Notes under the pieces: generated by a model
What the model was told of the DNA's origin: nothing
The model's input: the letters and a program-made list of their open reading frames with translations, nothing else
Databases searched by the model: none
Translations under genes and position numbers: made by a program
Assembly (NCBI RefSeq): GCF_002967715.1
Contig: NZ_PUIA01000016.1
Coordinates: 248,001 to 312,000, forward strand
Direction: 5' to 3'
DNA length: 64,000 bases
Origin: Blastopirellula marina
Lineage (GTDB): Bacteria; Planctomycetota; Planctomycetia; Pirellulales; Pirellulaceae
Part shown: positions 35,701-44,076 of the stretch, piece after piece
Layout of the letters: every line of letters begins with the position of its first letter
How positions within the stretch are numbered: position 1 is the first letter of the stretch

Positions 35701-36004
35701 GAATCAAAGTGCTGAGTGCCGATTCAGCCCCGTCCCATTCGAGAAAACTCTTTACTCTGCTCCGAAAAACCGCATGCCCTCCTAGGATCGTCGATCCATG
35801 TTTTTGAATGCAACTCTGAATATCATTCGTGTTGAGAGGCGAGCGGATCAGAACCTCATTCAGTTGAGGATAGAATGCCTCGCGTTCCTCCACCTCTTTC
35901 CAATCATGCTGGGTAAGAAGCTCCGCCGCTTCGACGGTAGTGCAAGTGTGTTGCTTGGCGAGTCGGTCAAGAAGGGCCTTGAGAAGTTCGTTGCTGTGGC
36001 TCAT
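32729..36004 (-). CDS. McrB-like AAA motor with long HhH and EVE/PUA-like N-terminal region
   Basis: The start is placed at ATG 36004 (MSHSNELL), because the open frame to 36154 would run into drmC's end; no strong ribosome site is visible. The protein is about 1091 residues. A helix-hairpin-helix lies mid-protein (EKIPGFGQNIATGL). After it come two PUA/EVE-like blocks that could read modified bases: WWICQGTMYDSENAKGYVF, and later GFICIGWGDVGNLLDF with LKPGDLVVANQG. The AAA core near residue 820 has GLSGSGKT, LILDEMNLARVEYYF as Walker B and VGTVNVDE as the McrB-type sensor. It is coupled to the McrC-like gene, and its start is 77 bases from drmC's stop, so it may be read from the DISARM promoter. 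Confidence 0.8.
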   Translation of the reverse strand: MSHSNELLKALLDRLAKQHTCTTVEAAELLTQHDWKEVEEREAFYPQLNEVLIRSPLNTNDIQSCIQKHGSTILGGHAVFRSRVKSFLEWDGAESALSTLIQSGDAIPTVESIDHFVQLVTDHGFHSPEGNPSGGGAAYFTSVLLTAVFPDHFLGCRLTRWDWMARQFDLPPDSDMESYGKRIDIASAGARELVASSAFEEYFPSEHPLWTLGGLTFLLHREKELRQLVEEIALTADHDASLKTVYRRFKADRQAQFAVRLRHHRAAQLRKLLADPQAIDLDAFNREVWVVWHSAFLNGNDVSSQLTHDASISSEQLKTLEQGLESGTLEVHGNCMWGSGTRIYGPMLTGGDEVRLKNIQRALTILNDDQLSPMAKAKDIEKIPGFGQNIATGLVMTFHPDSFGIWNGPSSDAILKLGYQAADLDNFEQVISDIREVLGAEDFIELDYFFFLINQGFYEFEAKQPGWWICQGTMYDSENAKGYVFAPMETANGRSVQHHDNLALMRPGQKILHYSGKAIRAVGTVRASAIEQTRPDTMPGEESGRLGYYVSVHYRELKNPIKLDDIPEEWRTKGEQPFTRKGKVKQGYAFPLSQSFLKNLEQRFPELADPQELPPSSDRRIVKIAPGGGAKFWEECLSEGFICIGWGDVGNLLDFSSKEQFQDRFEEVYSDFYNNHGPTISRKGNELWKLTELKPGDLVVANQGVSHVLAIGEVVEPTYEFLPSPSRDDHSHVIHVKWDTSVAKDIPKQGFWGTTTIADVPADLYEFIISEETIPTASTADYVEPSFADIKTRIQSKGLRISDRTLRRYHLSLKTRGFVILCGLSGSGKTWLAELYAEAIDAERELVPVAPNWTTNEDLIGYLNPMDGQYHDTGFSRFLRRASEHYEEAVAAGKIARPFHLILDEMNLARVEYYFAKFLSAMEQRSRTNDGKIELGGSTHVLLPPNLHFVGTVNVDETTHGFADKVYDRAQLIEITVDRDLLAEHLGKTPYTESLLSVWDAIGEVTPFAFRVLDEIKTYVDEATKLDVPWQEAVDEQLLQKVLTKIKGAEQRVENALQAFIEIATDKFPLSQAKANAMLEVLRHHGITSYF

Positions 36005-36081
36005 TGTTTCGACGTTGCTATGGGAAGGGTCTGTCGGGGGAGAGGATTGGCTAGTACCTAGAATGCTAAAGAACGTCCTTG

Positions 36082-36873
36082 TCAAAAGGCGCGTTTCGCA
36101 AAACCATGGTAGTGTAGTTGTCGAAAGTGGTTTGTGATTTGTCCAGCAAGCCACTTGCTTTCGATCCGAAGACCGACTTCGATATTTCGCTCTTGGCCGG
36201 CCTCAGTAAAATTCGCTGATGAGACAAACACTTTTCTTGAATCGACCACTACGCATTTGGCATGTAGCGAAGATCGCACTGGGACATCGTCTGACACCGA
36301 TCGTGGGTCGTAATAGACTTCAGGAAGTCGGCAGCCCTTGGGCCATTGTTTGTCTTTGAAACGCTGTTTGAACTTAGCAACAAGGATTTCGGAGGAGGTC
36401 GCGTCTCCATCAGACCTGGGGACATTGAGGAAAAACTGGACCTGAAGCGAAGGAATTTGCTCCATACGACGCGCAAGCGCCTCGAAGACTTGTTGTCCCT
36501 GATAAACGGCGTAGCCAATAACGACGACGGAATCCTTTGCATGAGAGAATAACTCGCGGACGACTACCGAAGTATCGCGGTTTGTTATTCCTGGAGCTTC
36601 TGGGCCAGATGTAACTAGGTCAATCGGAGGCTTCGATCTTTGGTGTCGAGTGCGATCTGCCACAATCAAATCAAGCGCCGTGGCGATCTGCTTAACGGAA
36701 AACCCCTGTTCTGCCAATTCTGTGAGAGATAACCGGGTAGAATCGACCACGGAACCGGGCACAAGTCGGCCAACCTGTAGCGCGGAGAAGGGTGGACGAA
36801 GTCGTTCCGATCGCAGTGCCGAAACGATCGATTGCAGGTCACTAATGCTAAGTTCTACTAGGGTGCCGTTCAT
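36082..36873 (-). CDS. drmC: DISARM PLD-domain protein DrmC
   Basis: A 263-residue single-motif phospholipase D family protein. A short helical N-terminus is followed by the PLD fold, with HAK at 204-206 (SSLHAKCVVVD) and SSANFTEAG after it, completing HxK...N. DrmC is one of the three core proteins of DISARM. The overlap of four bases with drmB and the order A-B-C agree. In reported systems it is the least essential core gene. It is cytosolic, and its exact activity in defence is not settled. Confidence 0.88.
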   Translation of the reverse strand: MNGTLVELSISDLQSIVSALRSERLRPPFSALQVGRLVPGSVVDSTRLSLTELAEQGFSVKQIATALDLIVADRTRHQRSKPPIDLVTSGPEAPGITNRDTSVVVRELFSHAKDSVVVIGYAVYQGQQVFEALARRMEQIPSLQVQFFLNVPRSDGDATSSEILVAKFKQRFKDKQWPKGCRLPEVYYDPRSVSDDVPVRSSLHAKCVVVDSRKVFVSSANFTEAGQERNIEVGLRIESKWLAGQITNHFRQLHYHGFAKRAF

Positions 36874-38705
36874 TGGCCTCCCGAACGGAAGAATTCGACT
36901 CCGAGATGATCCACCGTTGGGACAACAAGAGCCCGGTCGAGGAACTCATTGTGTTGCTCGCAAGAGGTCTCCGATATCAGTAGGCACCCGTGGCATGCCG
37001 CGCCGTGCAAAAAACGGCGCTCGTGTTGATTCGCAGGCTCGTGCTGGGCACAAACCGGGTCATTCGAGCAAAGCTCACCCATCTCCAGTGCGTTGCGGAT
37101 GTGTTCATGGATTCGCCGTCCCACTTGCACGAGACCGCCCAACGTCCCCTCTGCATCCGATGTCCCGGTATAGAGGAGGACGCCATATCCAATTTCAGGA
37201 ATCGTATAGATGCGTTCCCGGATCGAACTGGCCGGATATCCGCATTCCAGCGAGACGGCGGTGACCAGCAGGTGCGAGAACGAGTGAAACAATACGTAAG
37301 GAAGCATGCCACCTGCTTCGACGAATTTCTTGCTTGCCCCAGAGTGCTCTCCCTTCCAGGCTTCATATCCCGCCAGAAGTCGCTTCCCTCGGGTAATCAC
37401 ATCTGGGCGAGCCGCCCATTGCTCGACCGCGTCCTTACGAAATTGAATAAAGACGCCTTCACCGCGGTTCTCAATGGCAGGTAGCCAGCTAATCTCCCTG
37501 GCCAGTGATGCACGGCGAACGCCCATCTCTAATTCACCGTCGATATCTGGTGACACAGCCTCAAATCGCGTAAAGCCAACCTGAGCCATGACCTCGCGTA
37601 GGCGGTGGACGAGTACGACGCGTTCCACTTGGTTCATCCAGGGCATATCCCACTCGTTTCGTGGGAGGTTGCGAGCAAAGAAATTGCCGTCCGGTTTATC
37701 ATCACCGATCGCGTCCTTGCTCGCGATCAGTGTTTCCATCTCGGCTTGCTTAATGGACTTGCCGGCTCCCGCGGATTGACCTCTACGGACCTTTATCTCG
37801 GCAAACACTTCTTCATCCTTGAAGCCATCAAGCGCCGCACTAACCTTCGCCTTCTTGCGTTCGTATTTAACTTCGCCCGCATCTTCTACTTCACCGATGA
37901 AATCCCATACAGCCTCGACGGCTTCACGCAACGTTTCATTGCGGTCAGGCAGGGAAATCACACTCATGAGTTGAGGGAAATACGCGTTACTGGCAGTTCG
38001 GATCAGCAGGCGATTAGGCTCTCCACATGATTCATTGGCAAGTGCACCTAACCAAGGGCGGTGCCCATCGCATCGTCCCAGCGTTTGCGGAGATTCGGCA
38101 GCCAGAGCCATGTTACGCTCACCTCTCCCACATTCACATCGTACCCAGACTTCGGCAAGATCACCGCTCGTGCCCCGTTCCTCGATCCACATTTGGCGTC
38201 GGCAGTCCGTATGACCACCATGAACGAAAAAATACCAGTCAATATCACCGATGTGTCCATTACGGCAGGCTCGCACAAAACGTACGGGAACGACACTGCG
38301 TTTCTTCTTGGCGTCGTCGATAAACTTGCCTTTAGATAACATTCGACGATGAACCAGCATGCGCGCTCGAATCACGCCATTTCGTGGTTCGCTATCCACA
38401 TCTTGTGTTATGAACCATTCAGGGAACTGCCATGCCGTTATTCCTGTTTGGGGGGCTGTTGGATCGTCATTGTCGGCAGGAGGAGTATAGAGCTTCAGGT
38501 TTTGAAGAGGGGGATCGAAAAGATCCTTCAGCTTGTCGACCAAGCGTGGTTCTATAATTTCATCTCCACCCAAAGTCCACGAATCCAGACCACCAATCAG
38601 TACAGAATGGTTGGGCAGGTCCATCATGGAGCCCGGACCGAATGATGTGATTAACTGGCTGCGTCTGACTTGGCCATGCGGCCGGCTTCCTGGTCGGCGA
38701 CTCAT
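36870..38705 (-). CDS. drmB: DISARM DUF1998 protein DrmB
   Basis: A 611-residue protein opening with RRSQLITSFGPGSMMDLP, the characteristic DrmB N-terminus. The C-terminal DUF1998 region includes PYVLFHSFSHLLV and the Cys-rich CHGCLLISETSC, a likely zinc site. The two upstream cysteines (CRNGH; CECGRGERN-like) suggest another metal site. DrmB forms a complex with the DrmA helicase that loads on DNA ends. It overlaps drmA and drmC by four bases each, so the three core genes are translationally coupled. Confidence 0.92.
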   Translation of the reverse strand: MSRRPGSRPHGQVRRSQLITSFGPGSMMDLPNHSVLIGGLDSWTLGGDEIIEPRLVDKLKDLFDPPLQNLKLYTPPADNDDPTAPQTGITAWQFPEWFITQDVDSEPRNGVIRARMLVHRRMLSKGKFIDDAKKKRSVVPVRFVRACRNGHIGDIDWYFFVHGGHTDCRRQMWIEERGTSGDLAEVWVRCECGRGERNMALAAESPQTLGRCDGHRPWLGALANESCGEPNRLLIRTASNAYFPQLMSVISLPDRNETLREAVEAVWDFIGEVEDAGEVKYERKKAKVSAALDGFKDEEVFAEIKVRRGQSAGAGKSIKQAEMETLIASKDAIGDDKPDGNFFARNLPRNEWDMPWMNQVERVVLVHRLREVMAQVGFTRFEAVSPDIDGELEMGVRRASLAREISWLPAIENRGEGVFIQFRKDAVEQWAARPDVITRGKRLLAGYEAWKGEHSGASKKFVEAGGMLPYVLFHSFSHLLVTAVSLECGYPASSIRERIYTIPEIGYGVLLYTGTSDAEGTLGGLVQVGRRIHEHIRNALEMGELCSNDPVCAQHEPANQHERRFLHGAACHGCLLISETSCEQHNEFLDRALVVPTVDHLGVEFFRSGGQ

Positions 38706-41700
38706 GTGTCTTCCTCCTCACTCTCGATTTCAACGCCGTCGATCGTCTTAAGCCACAGATTGACGCTTGGTTCAACGTCTCGCATCGAGCGATTGGCTCG
38801 AAACTTCTTGTGCCGAGGTGGAAGCGTCTTCAATTCAGGATTTAGAAACTCGTACAATAACCGCTGGGCGCTTCCTGCTTCCGTCTGGTATTGCAAGGCT
38901 CCCCCTGAGTCGTGAAGTTCCTTGGCTATCTTCTCCCATTCGTCGAGGAGATCCTTGCATCGTGCCTCGACTTTCATGCGCAGTTCCCTGGCATCTGTTA
39001 TTTGTTGGCTCGTGTCGTGTGTCTGTGTCTCGAAGGCACGTTCTGCGAGTAGCTTCACGGCAAATGCAAGTCTAGGAAGTTCTCTCAGTATCTCCGTGGC
39101 TCCCCGAGGTGGCGTCATCGGCAAGTGCCCTTGCCGAATCAGAGAGATTAAAGTGCCTGCAAGGCCACGATCGAGTGCTCGTGGTGAGAATGGCGTCACG
39201 CTGGTTGCCTCCACACTCCGATAGAAAGATTCGTGGAAGGCTGCATATCGTTCGTAATGCGAACGATCTCTTGGGCGATGGATGTTCAGAATCGTAACCA
39301 CGAGGCCAGGTCGCTGATCATCACGTCCAACGCGGCTAGTTGCTTGGATGTACTCGGAACTGGTTTTAGGCTGGCCGAAGCAAACCATAAGGCCTAGCCG
39401 TGTAATATCGAGACCGACCGAAATCATGTTGGTGGCGATCGCCACGTCGACATGTTCCTTTTCTTTGAATTGCTGTTCCAGACGACGTTTGGCCTCGGAA
39501 ACCTTGTCGGTCGTAACTCGGCTAGTAAGTTCAACCGGCTCGTAGGCTATTGTGCGGTCCTTGAACAGTCCGTCTACCTCACCGATACGCCTGCGAGAAC
39601 CACGAGCTATCAGCTGGGTGCGGACTTCGTCCTCAATTAACCGACGTGCGCCACCTAGTTCTCGCAAGCTATTAAAGTAGCCAAGTAGGGTCATGTAGGG
39701 ATCAGCCGGATTGCTTTCGACTTTGCGGCCACCGGCTTCATCGTAAGCTTTCTGGGCTGCACCCAGCAGAGCCAGGTACACACGCAACATAATCACCTTG
39801 GGGCTTCGGCCTTGCGCCGCAATTCCCACGTACTGACGGGCATTGCTTTCCTGCGTGGTGTGCGTACGTGCAAAGAATGAATCTCGAATGTCTGGCCCTG
39901 GCGGCGGGAACACATCGACGTCTCGCCGATTGAACAACGCTCTAATCTGGCTCTGGGCGCGCCGAACCGTTGCCGTCGAAGCGATAATCTTCGGGCGAAT
40001 GTGTTGGCCATCCACCTCTCTCGCCGACAATTCATCCAACGCCGATTCATATAGCCCGACCATCGTTCCTAGCGGTCCTGAAATCAAGTGCAACTCGTCT
40101 TGAATCACCAGGTCTATCGGTGGCAGTCGATCGACTGGTAAAGGGCGTCCTGAGGAAGGATTGCATGGTCCATAGAACCCTTCCGCATCGACGCGGTCGA
40201 CACGTCCAAAGAACCCGCCGACTTCGCCTGTCCACGGCATCGCGGCAAATTTATCGACCGTCGCAATGAGAAAACATGGGAGACGGCGATAGATTGGCTC
40301 GTCGACTGACAGAATCGGTAGGCTATTGCCCCGTGAGAAATCACAGTGCCGATTCGCGCAAGTGACGCGAAGATCTGTCGGGTCATCGGTACTGGGTAAA
40401 AGCTGAAATGAGTTGGCCCTGAACTTCTCGCCGCACCACGGACATTCTTCCAGCGGAATTGGTGATGGCTTGCGATCATCGTTCTTGAAAGCGATCGTCT
40501 TACGTCGAGCGGAATGAGAATCCGTGTCTCCCTTCCTACCCATACGATTAGGGGTCGCTGCCATACCAACCCACAACCCGATCTCGAATGGCCACTCACC
40601 AAGCTTTTGGACATCCTGCTGACGCTCAAGCTCCAGGGCACATACCAAGGCCGCGGCTCTTCCCAGCTGATCCAGTGTCAATAGACGCAGCGTATATCGC
40701 ATCAGAACACTGAGACCGGCCGACGACAGTCCAGGATTTCGCAGCCTTCTCAAGACCAAAGTAAACGCAGCCAGTCCAAGATACGCTTCCGTCTTACCAC
40801 CACCGGTTGGAAAGAACAGCAGGTCGACCAGTTCTCGATCGTTGCTCTTTGGCTCGGCAATTCCCTTAAGGTTCATCAGGATGAATGCCAGCTGAAATGG
40901 CCGCCACGCTGGAACGATCTCTTCAGGTCTTTTGCCGAGCTGCAAGGCAAGACGACGGCGTCCCTGGGCGGCCATTGCCTTGTTGGCGAGACGAAACGCA
41001 TCCAGGCACTGGGGATCAGCCAGCAGTTCGATTCCGGACTGGATTCGGTTGGCAGCGATATTCGCCCGATGTAATAGCTCCTCAGCAGTATCTCGCCGAT
41101 GTTGCGACAAGCTCGACAGTGATCCTCTTTGCTTGTCGATCCAAGTCTTGTAACTGCTGACGAATGCCCCGAGTTGATCCTGGGCGTCAGTTCCATCTTG
41201 CAGGTTGGCAAGTAACTCCATTTCTAGCGTCACCCCGGTAATCTTCGAGGGAGCGACTTTTTCAACTTCTGCCGTAGGGAGCCAACTCGTTCTGACAGTT
41301 CGACATTGGGCATCTTCGACAACGCTGTCGGTAGCCACACTGTGTCCTACGGCAAATTCGTATGCTTCTCGGTATTGCAGATCCGCAACCCGCTCATCCC
41401 AGTCATCACTTTCCAGGCTGCGAAGGTTCGGTCGGGCGACAAACGATTCCGTGCTACTAAGTGCGAGTTCGACCTGGAAGATAAATCCTTCATCGCGAGT
41501 TTCATCGGGAGCCGCTTTTCGGCGATTGACGACAAATAGCGACAGGCTCCTCGTCCCATTGGGGAGTCCACCCTCAAGGTTGGAATCAGGGACCCCACGA
41601 ACTGACCAAACCAACTCGACCCCGCGGCTATTTGGAACAGGGATCACCCCATGGTCTGGCACCTTCGTGCCGATTGTGACAGGTACGATTTCTTCTTTCG

Positions 41701-42100
41701 GTACTCGCTGCCATTGCTGAGGCCCGGAATAGCCTTCGTCATGCTCGACACGCAAGTATTCCCCGTACCGGACGACGGCTTCTAGCTCAGTGACCGATTT
41801 GGAGACGAGAACGCTGATGCCCATGCTGCTTGGCAAATAGGATCGCCGCGCCGCAGTCTTCTCCGGCGAGTCACTGTCGTCTATCCCAGCAGGTTCGGCG
41901 GCCTGATCTAACTCATCATTGCTGGTAGGATCGCATCGCTGCTCTTCGTCCGCATCGGTCGGTACCAGGAAACCGGTCAAATACCATCTCGATGGGGATT
42001 GCGGTAGCAGCTCTTTGTGATCGCCTAATGGTCCGGTCGGCCCAATAAGGTCAAGCAGCAAGGAGTCAACCAGCGTTCGACGTACTTCTAATGATGTCAT
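38702..42100 (-). CDS. drmA: DISARM helicase DrmA
   Basis: A 1132-residue SF2 helicase. Walker A FPTGGGKT is near residue 430, QDELHLISGPLG is motif II and SATVRRAQSQI is motif III. ATNMISVGLDITRLGLMV is followed by QATSRVGRD as motif VI, and ERYAAFHESFYRSVEATSV is the typical DrmA C-terminal block. A Cys set (CPWCGEK, CANRHCDF) forms an insert zinc ribbon. With DrmB it is the DNA-engaging core of DISARM. There is a 30-base gap from the preceding ATPase gene. Confidence 0.92.
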   Translation of the reverse strand: MTSLEVRRTLVDSLLLDLIGPTGPLGDHKELLPQSPSRWYLTGFLVPTDADEEQRCDPTSNDELDQAAEPAGIDDSDSPEKTAARRSYLPSSMGISVLVSKSVTELEAVVRYGEYLRVEHDEGYSGPQQWQRVPKEEIVPVTIGTKVPDHGVIPVPNSRGVELVWSVRGVPDSNLEGGLPNGTRSLSLFVVNRRKAAPDETRDEGFIFQVELALSSTESFVARPNLRSLESDDWDERVADLQYREAYEFAVGHSVATDSVVEDAQCRTVRTSWLPTAEVEKVAPSKITGVTLEMELLANLQDGTDAQDQLGAFVSSYKTWIDKQRGSLSSLSQHRRDTAEELLHRANIAANRIQSGIELLADPQCLDAFRLANKAMAAQGRRRLALQLGKRPEEIVPAWRPFQLAFILMNLKGIAEPKSNDRELVDLLFFPTGGGKTEAYLGLAAFTLVLRRLRNPGLSSAGLSVLMRYTLRLLTLDQLGRAAALVCALELERQQDVQKLGEWPFEIGLWVGMAATPNRMGRKGDTDSHSARRKTIAFKNDDRKPSPIPLEECPWCGEKFRANSFQLLPSTDDPTDLRVTCANRHCDFSRGNSLPILSVDEPIYRRLPCFLIATVDKFAAMPWTGEVGGFFGRVDRVDAEGFYGPCNPSSGRPLPVDRLPPIDLVIQDELHLISGPLGTMVGLYESALDELSAREVDGQHIRPKIIASTATVRRAQSQIRALFNRRDVDVFPPPGPDIRDSFFARTHTTQESNARQYVGIAAQGRSPKVIMLRVYLALLGAAQKAYDEAGGRKVESNPADPYMTLLGYFNSLRELGGARRLIEDEVRTQLIARGSRRRIGEVDGLFKDRTIAYEPVELTSRVTTDKVSEAKRRLEQQFKEKEHVDVAIATNMISVGLDITRLGLMVCFGQPKTSSEYIQATSRVGRDDQRPGLVVTILNIHRPRDRSHYERYAAFHESFYRSVEATSVTPFSPRALDRGLAGTLISLIRQGHLPMTPPRGATEILRELPRLAFAVKLLAERAFETQTHDTSQQITDARELRMKVEARCKDLLDEWEKIAKELHDSGGALQYQTEAGSAQRLLYEFLNPELKTLPPRHKKFRANRSMRDVEPSVNLWLKTIDGVEIESEEEDT

Positions 42101-42129
42101 TTTTCCTAACTTTCCGTCGCACAGCTTGA

Positions 42130-44076
42130 TTAAAACCGCTTCCGCATAAGCAGCCCATCGTCCGTCGTGGCATCCAGCGTCTCAACAACATAAGGCCCCT
42201 TGGAACTGGCCAAGTGCCTAGGAGGCTCAGATGTTGTTGTAACGATGTATTGGAAGGACACATTATGACTACTATCAAACTTGGATTCCAACTCCTCGAC
42301 AATTTCAAAGAGTCGGCCGAATAGTGGGCCTTCCATGTCTCCTTCTCGGGGGCTGTCGTGGAGCAGGAGCCGAGGATGGTGGCCGATGCCGTAGACACTG
42401 GCGGCTAGGCAGCTCACGTCGAAAGCTAAGACTGTCGTCATCACGGACATGGCCGCGCCGGCTGGGGCAAGTCGTTTGTCCGGGGCAGGGTGCAGGCCAT
42501 TTCCGTCGACCTGGATGTCCCCTGTCGCGGTCGGTCCAAAGATCTCCTTCAGCACCTGGTCATAGACGCTGGAGAACTTTCGGAGCTTTCGGTGATACTT
42601 CCTTCTCAGCTCTTCCAGCGTCTTGAGCGAGTTCTCGACGTCACTGTCTGCCTTCTTCAGCTTCTTGGCAGCTTGGCTGACTGACTTGGCCAGAGCATCG
42701 AGACGCAGAGCCTCTTTGGCCACACCTTTCCACTGCCCGATTTTTTGGTTGATGCTCGAAAGTTCCTTCGCCAGACGTTTCTCTTCATCTGTCAGTGCGT
42801 CCCTGGCGGCGGCAGCGGACCTTTCCAGAGCCTTCTTCGATTGCCGTTCTACTTTGATTTGCTTCTCAACTGCTTCGAGCTTCTCTCGAAAATCATCTAG
42901 GTGGCTATCCCTGGCAGGGTCATTGGCGGTCTGCTTAGCACGTTCCTTGATCCAGCAAGATTCGGCTTGGCAGCGGACGAAGGGCTTGGTGGGGTCTATC
43001 TCGTACTCGGCAATCTGTTGGGTGATGAGCTTAATACGGCCCTGGCATTCACCGACCGCAGCTGCCGCATCCGTCACGGCCTGTTGGGCGATCGCATACT
43101 CCTCTTGGAGTTTAGCAATCTTAGACTCAGCGACTCGTTCCGATCGTAGGCCTGTGAGCGATCTCACTTTCTTGTTGGCGACAGTCACCGGGTTCACGCT
43201 GTCGAAGGAAGGCTGGTCGCCGTCCATTTCGGCTTCATCACCCAATTCAATTGTTTCCCGAAGCGGCTCCCACAGCGTATCCAGTCTTCGCTGAAGCTGT
43301 TCTACCGAAGTCTTCAAGTGCCCCCGGTCCTTCAGGAGCTTGCCATGCTTCAGGCGCAGTTCGACTTCGTCTGCGTTCATGAGTCCCATCACCCACTGCA
43401 TGATCAGGCTGTTCTCGTCGCGATCGAGGGTTGCTCCAGGGTTGGCGTCGTCGTGACGCCACTCGTTGGCCTTGCGGTAGCCGCATTGGTAATCACGAGA
43501 GAGCCAAGCCAGAATATCCAGCCAACGGGCTTCTCGGCCGCGGGGGAGTGAGAATTGGGGAAGCTCCGAAAGCATCGCATCCTGGACACGAAGAACAAAG
43601 TCTTTGTGAGGAATCTTCTCGTCAGGGGCCGTGATGGCTGCTTGCCAGTCGTCAGTAGCAACCGCGTAGGAATCGGCTGCTTGATCCACTCTCAAAGGCC
43701 TGATGACGGTCCAGGCTTGGCCCTGGACGTTCCACTGGGCGACGACGTGGGCATTCTCCAGGCCAAGTGTAGAGGCCAGGTTGTCCTGAGTATCCTGTGT
43801 CCCGAAGTGCTGCTCGCCGAGTGTGTAGCGGATCATCCGCATCAAGAGCGTCTTGCCGACGCTGTGGCCGGCGACCGGGCCTCCGCGGACCTTCATCTTT
43901 TTCGTCTTGATGATGTTCAGACCAAGACGAAATGAGATGTCGCGAATCACGGCCGTGGGGTCGAGCTGCGAAAGGATGATGACGCGTTGCAGCCACAGGA
44001 CGGGGCCGCGTCGACCGGCTGCTGGAGCTAAGGGTTCCTCATGAAGTGGGAATAAGGTCGACGTCTGCATCGACAA
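42130..44076 (-). CDS. SMC/DUF2326-like coiled-coil ATPase inside the DISARM operon
   Basis: A 648-residue ABC/SMC-type ATPase. A P-loop lies near residue 70 (GHSVGKTLLMRMIRYTLGE). A central coiled coil of about 230-500 is split by a CQAESCW hinge-like segment. The Walker B/D-loop at the C-terminal end is LLLHDSPREGDMEG. The HDSPR...DM pattern is typical of DUF2326-like proteins. It overlaps the end of drmMI by 38 bases and sits 30 bases before drmA, so it is transcriptionally and translationally part of the DISARM operon although it is not among the named DISARM genes. A DNA-loading or sensing role is inferred. Confidence 0.8.
   Translation of the reverse strand: MSMQTSTLFPLHEEPLAPAAGRRGPVLWLQRVIILSQLDPTAVIRDISFRLGLNIIKTKKMKVRGGPVAGHSVGKTLLMRMIRYTLGEQHFGTQDTQDNLASTLGLENAHVVAQWNVQGQAWTVIRPLRVDQAADSYAVATDDWQAAITAPDEKIPHKDFVLRVQDAMLSELPQFSLPRGREARWLDILAWLSRDYQCGYRKANEWRHDDANPGATLDRDENSLIMQWVMGLMNADEVELRLKHGKLLKDRGHLKTSVEQLQRRLDTLWEPLRETIELGDEAEMDGDQPSFDSVNPVTVANKKVRSLTGLRSERVAESKIAKLQEEYAIAQQAVTDAAAAVGECQGRIKLITQQIAEYEIDPTKPFVRCQAESCWIKERAKQTANDPARDSHLDDFREKLEAVEKQIKVERQSKKALERSAAAARDALTDEEKRLAKELSSINQKIGQWKGVAKEALRLDALAKSVSQAAKKLKKADSDVENSLKTLEELRRKYHRKLRKFSSVYDQVLKEIFGPTATGDIQVDGNGLHPAPDKRLAPAGAAMSVMTTVLAFDVSCLAASVYGIGHHPRLLLHDSPREGDMEGPLFGRLFEIVEELESKFDSSHNVSFQYIVTTTSEPPRHLASSKGPYVVETLDATTDDGLLMRKRF

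Noticed and set aside
42623-43294. 223-residue plus-strand frame rich in Ser and Leu
   Set aside because: Antisense of the coiled-coil part of the ATPase at 42130-44076; low-complexity translation typical of a mirrored coiled coil.
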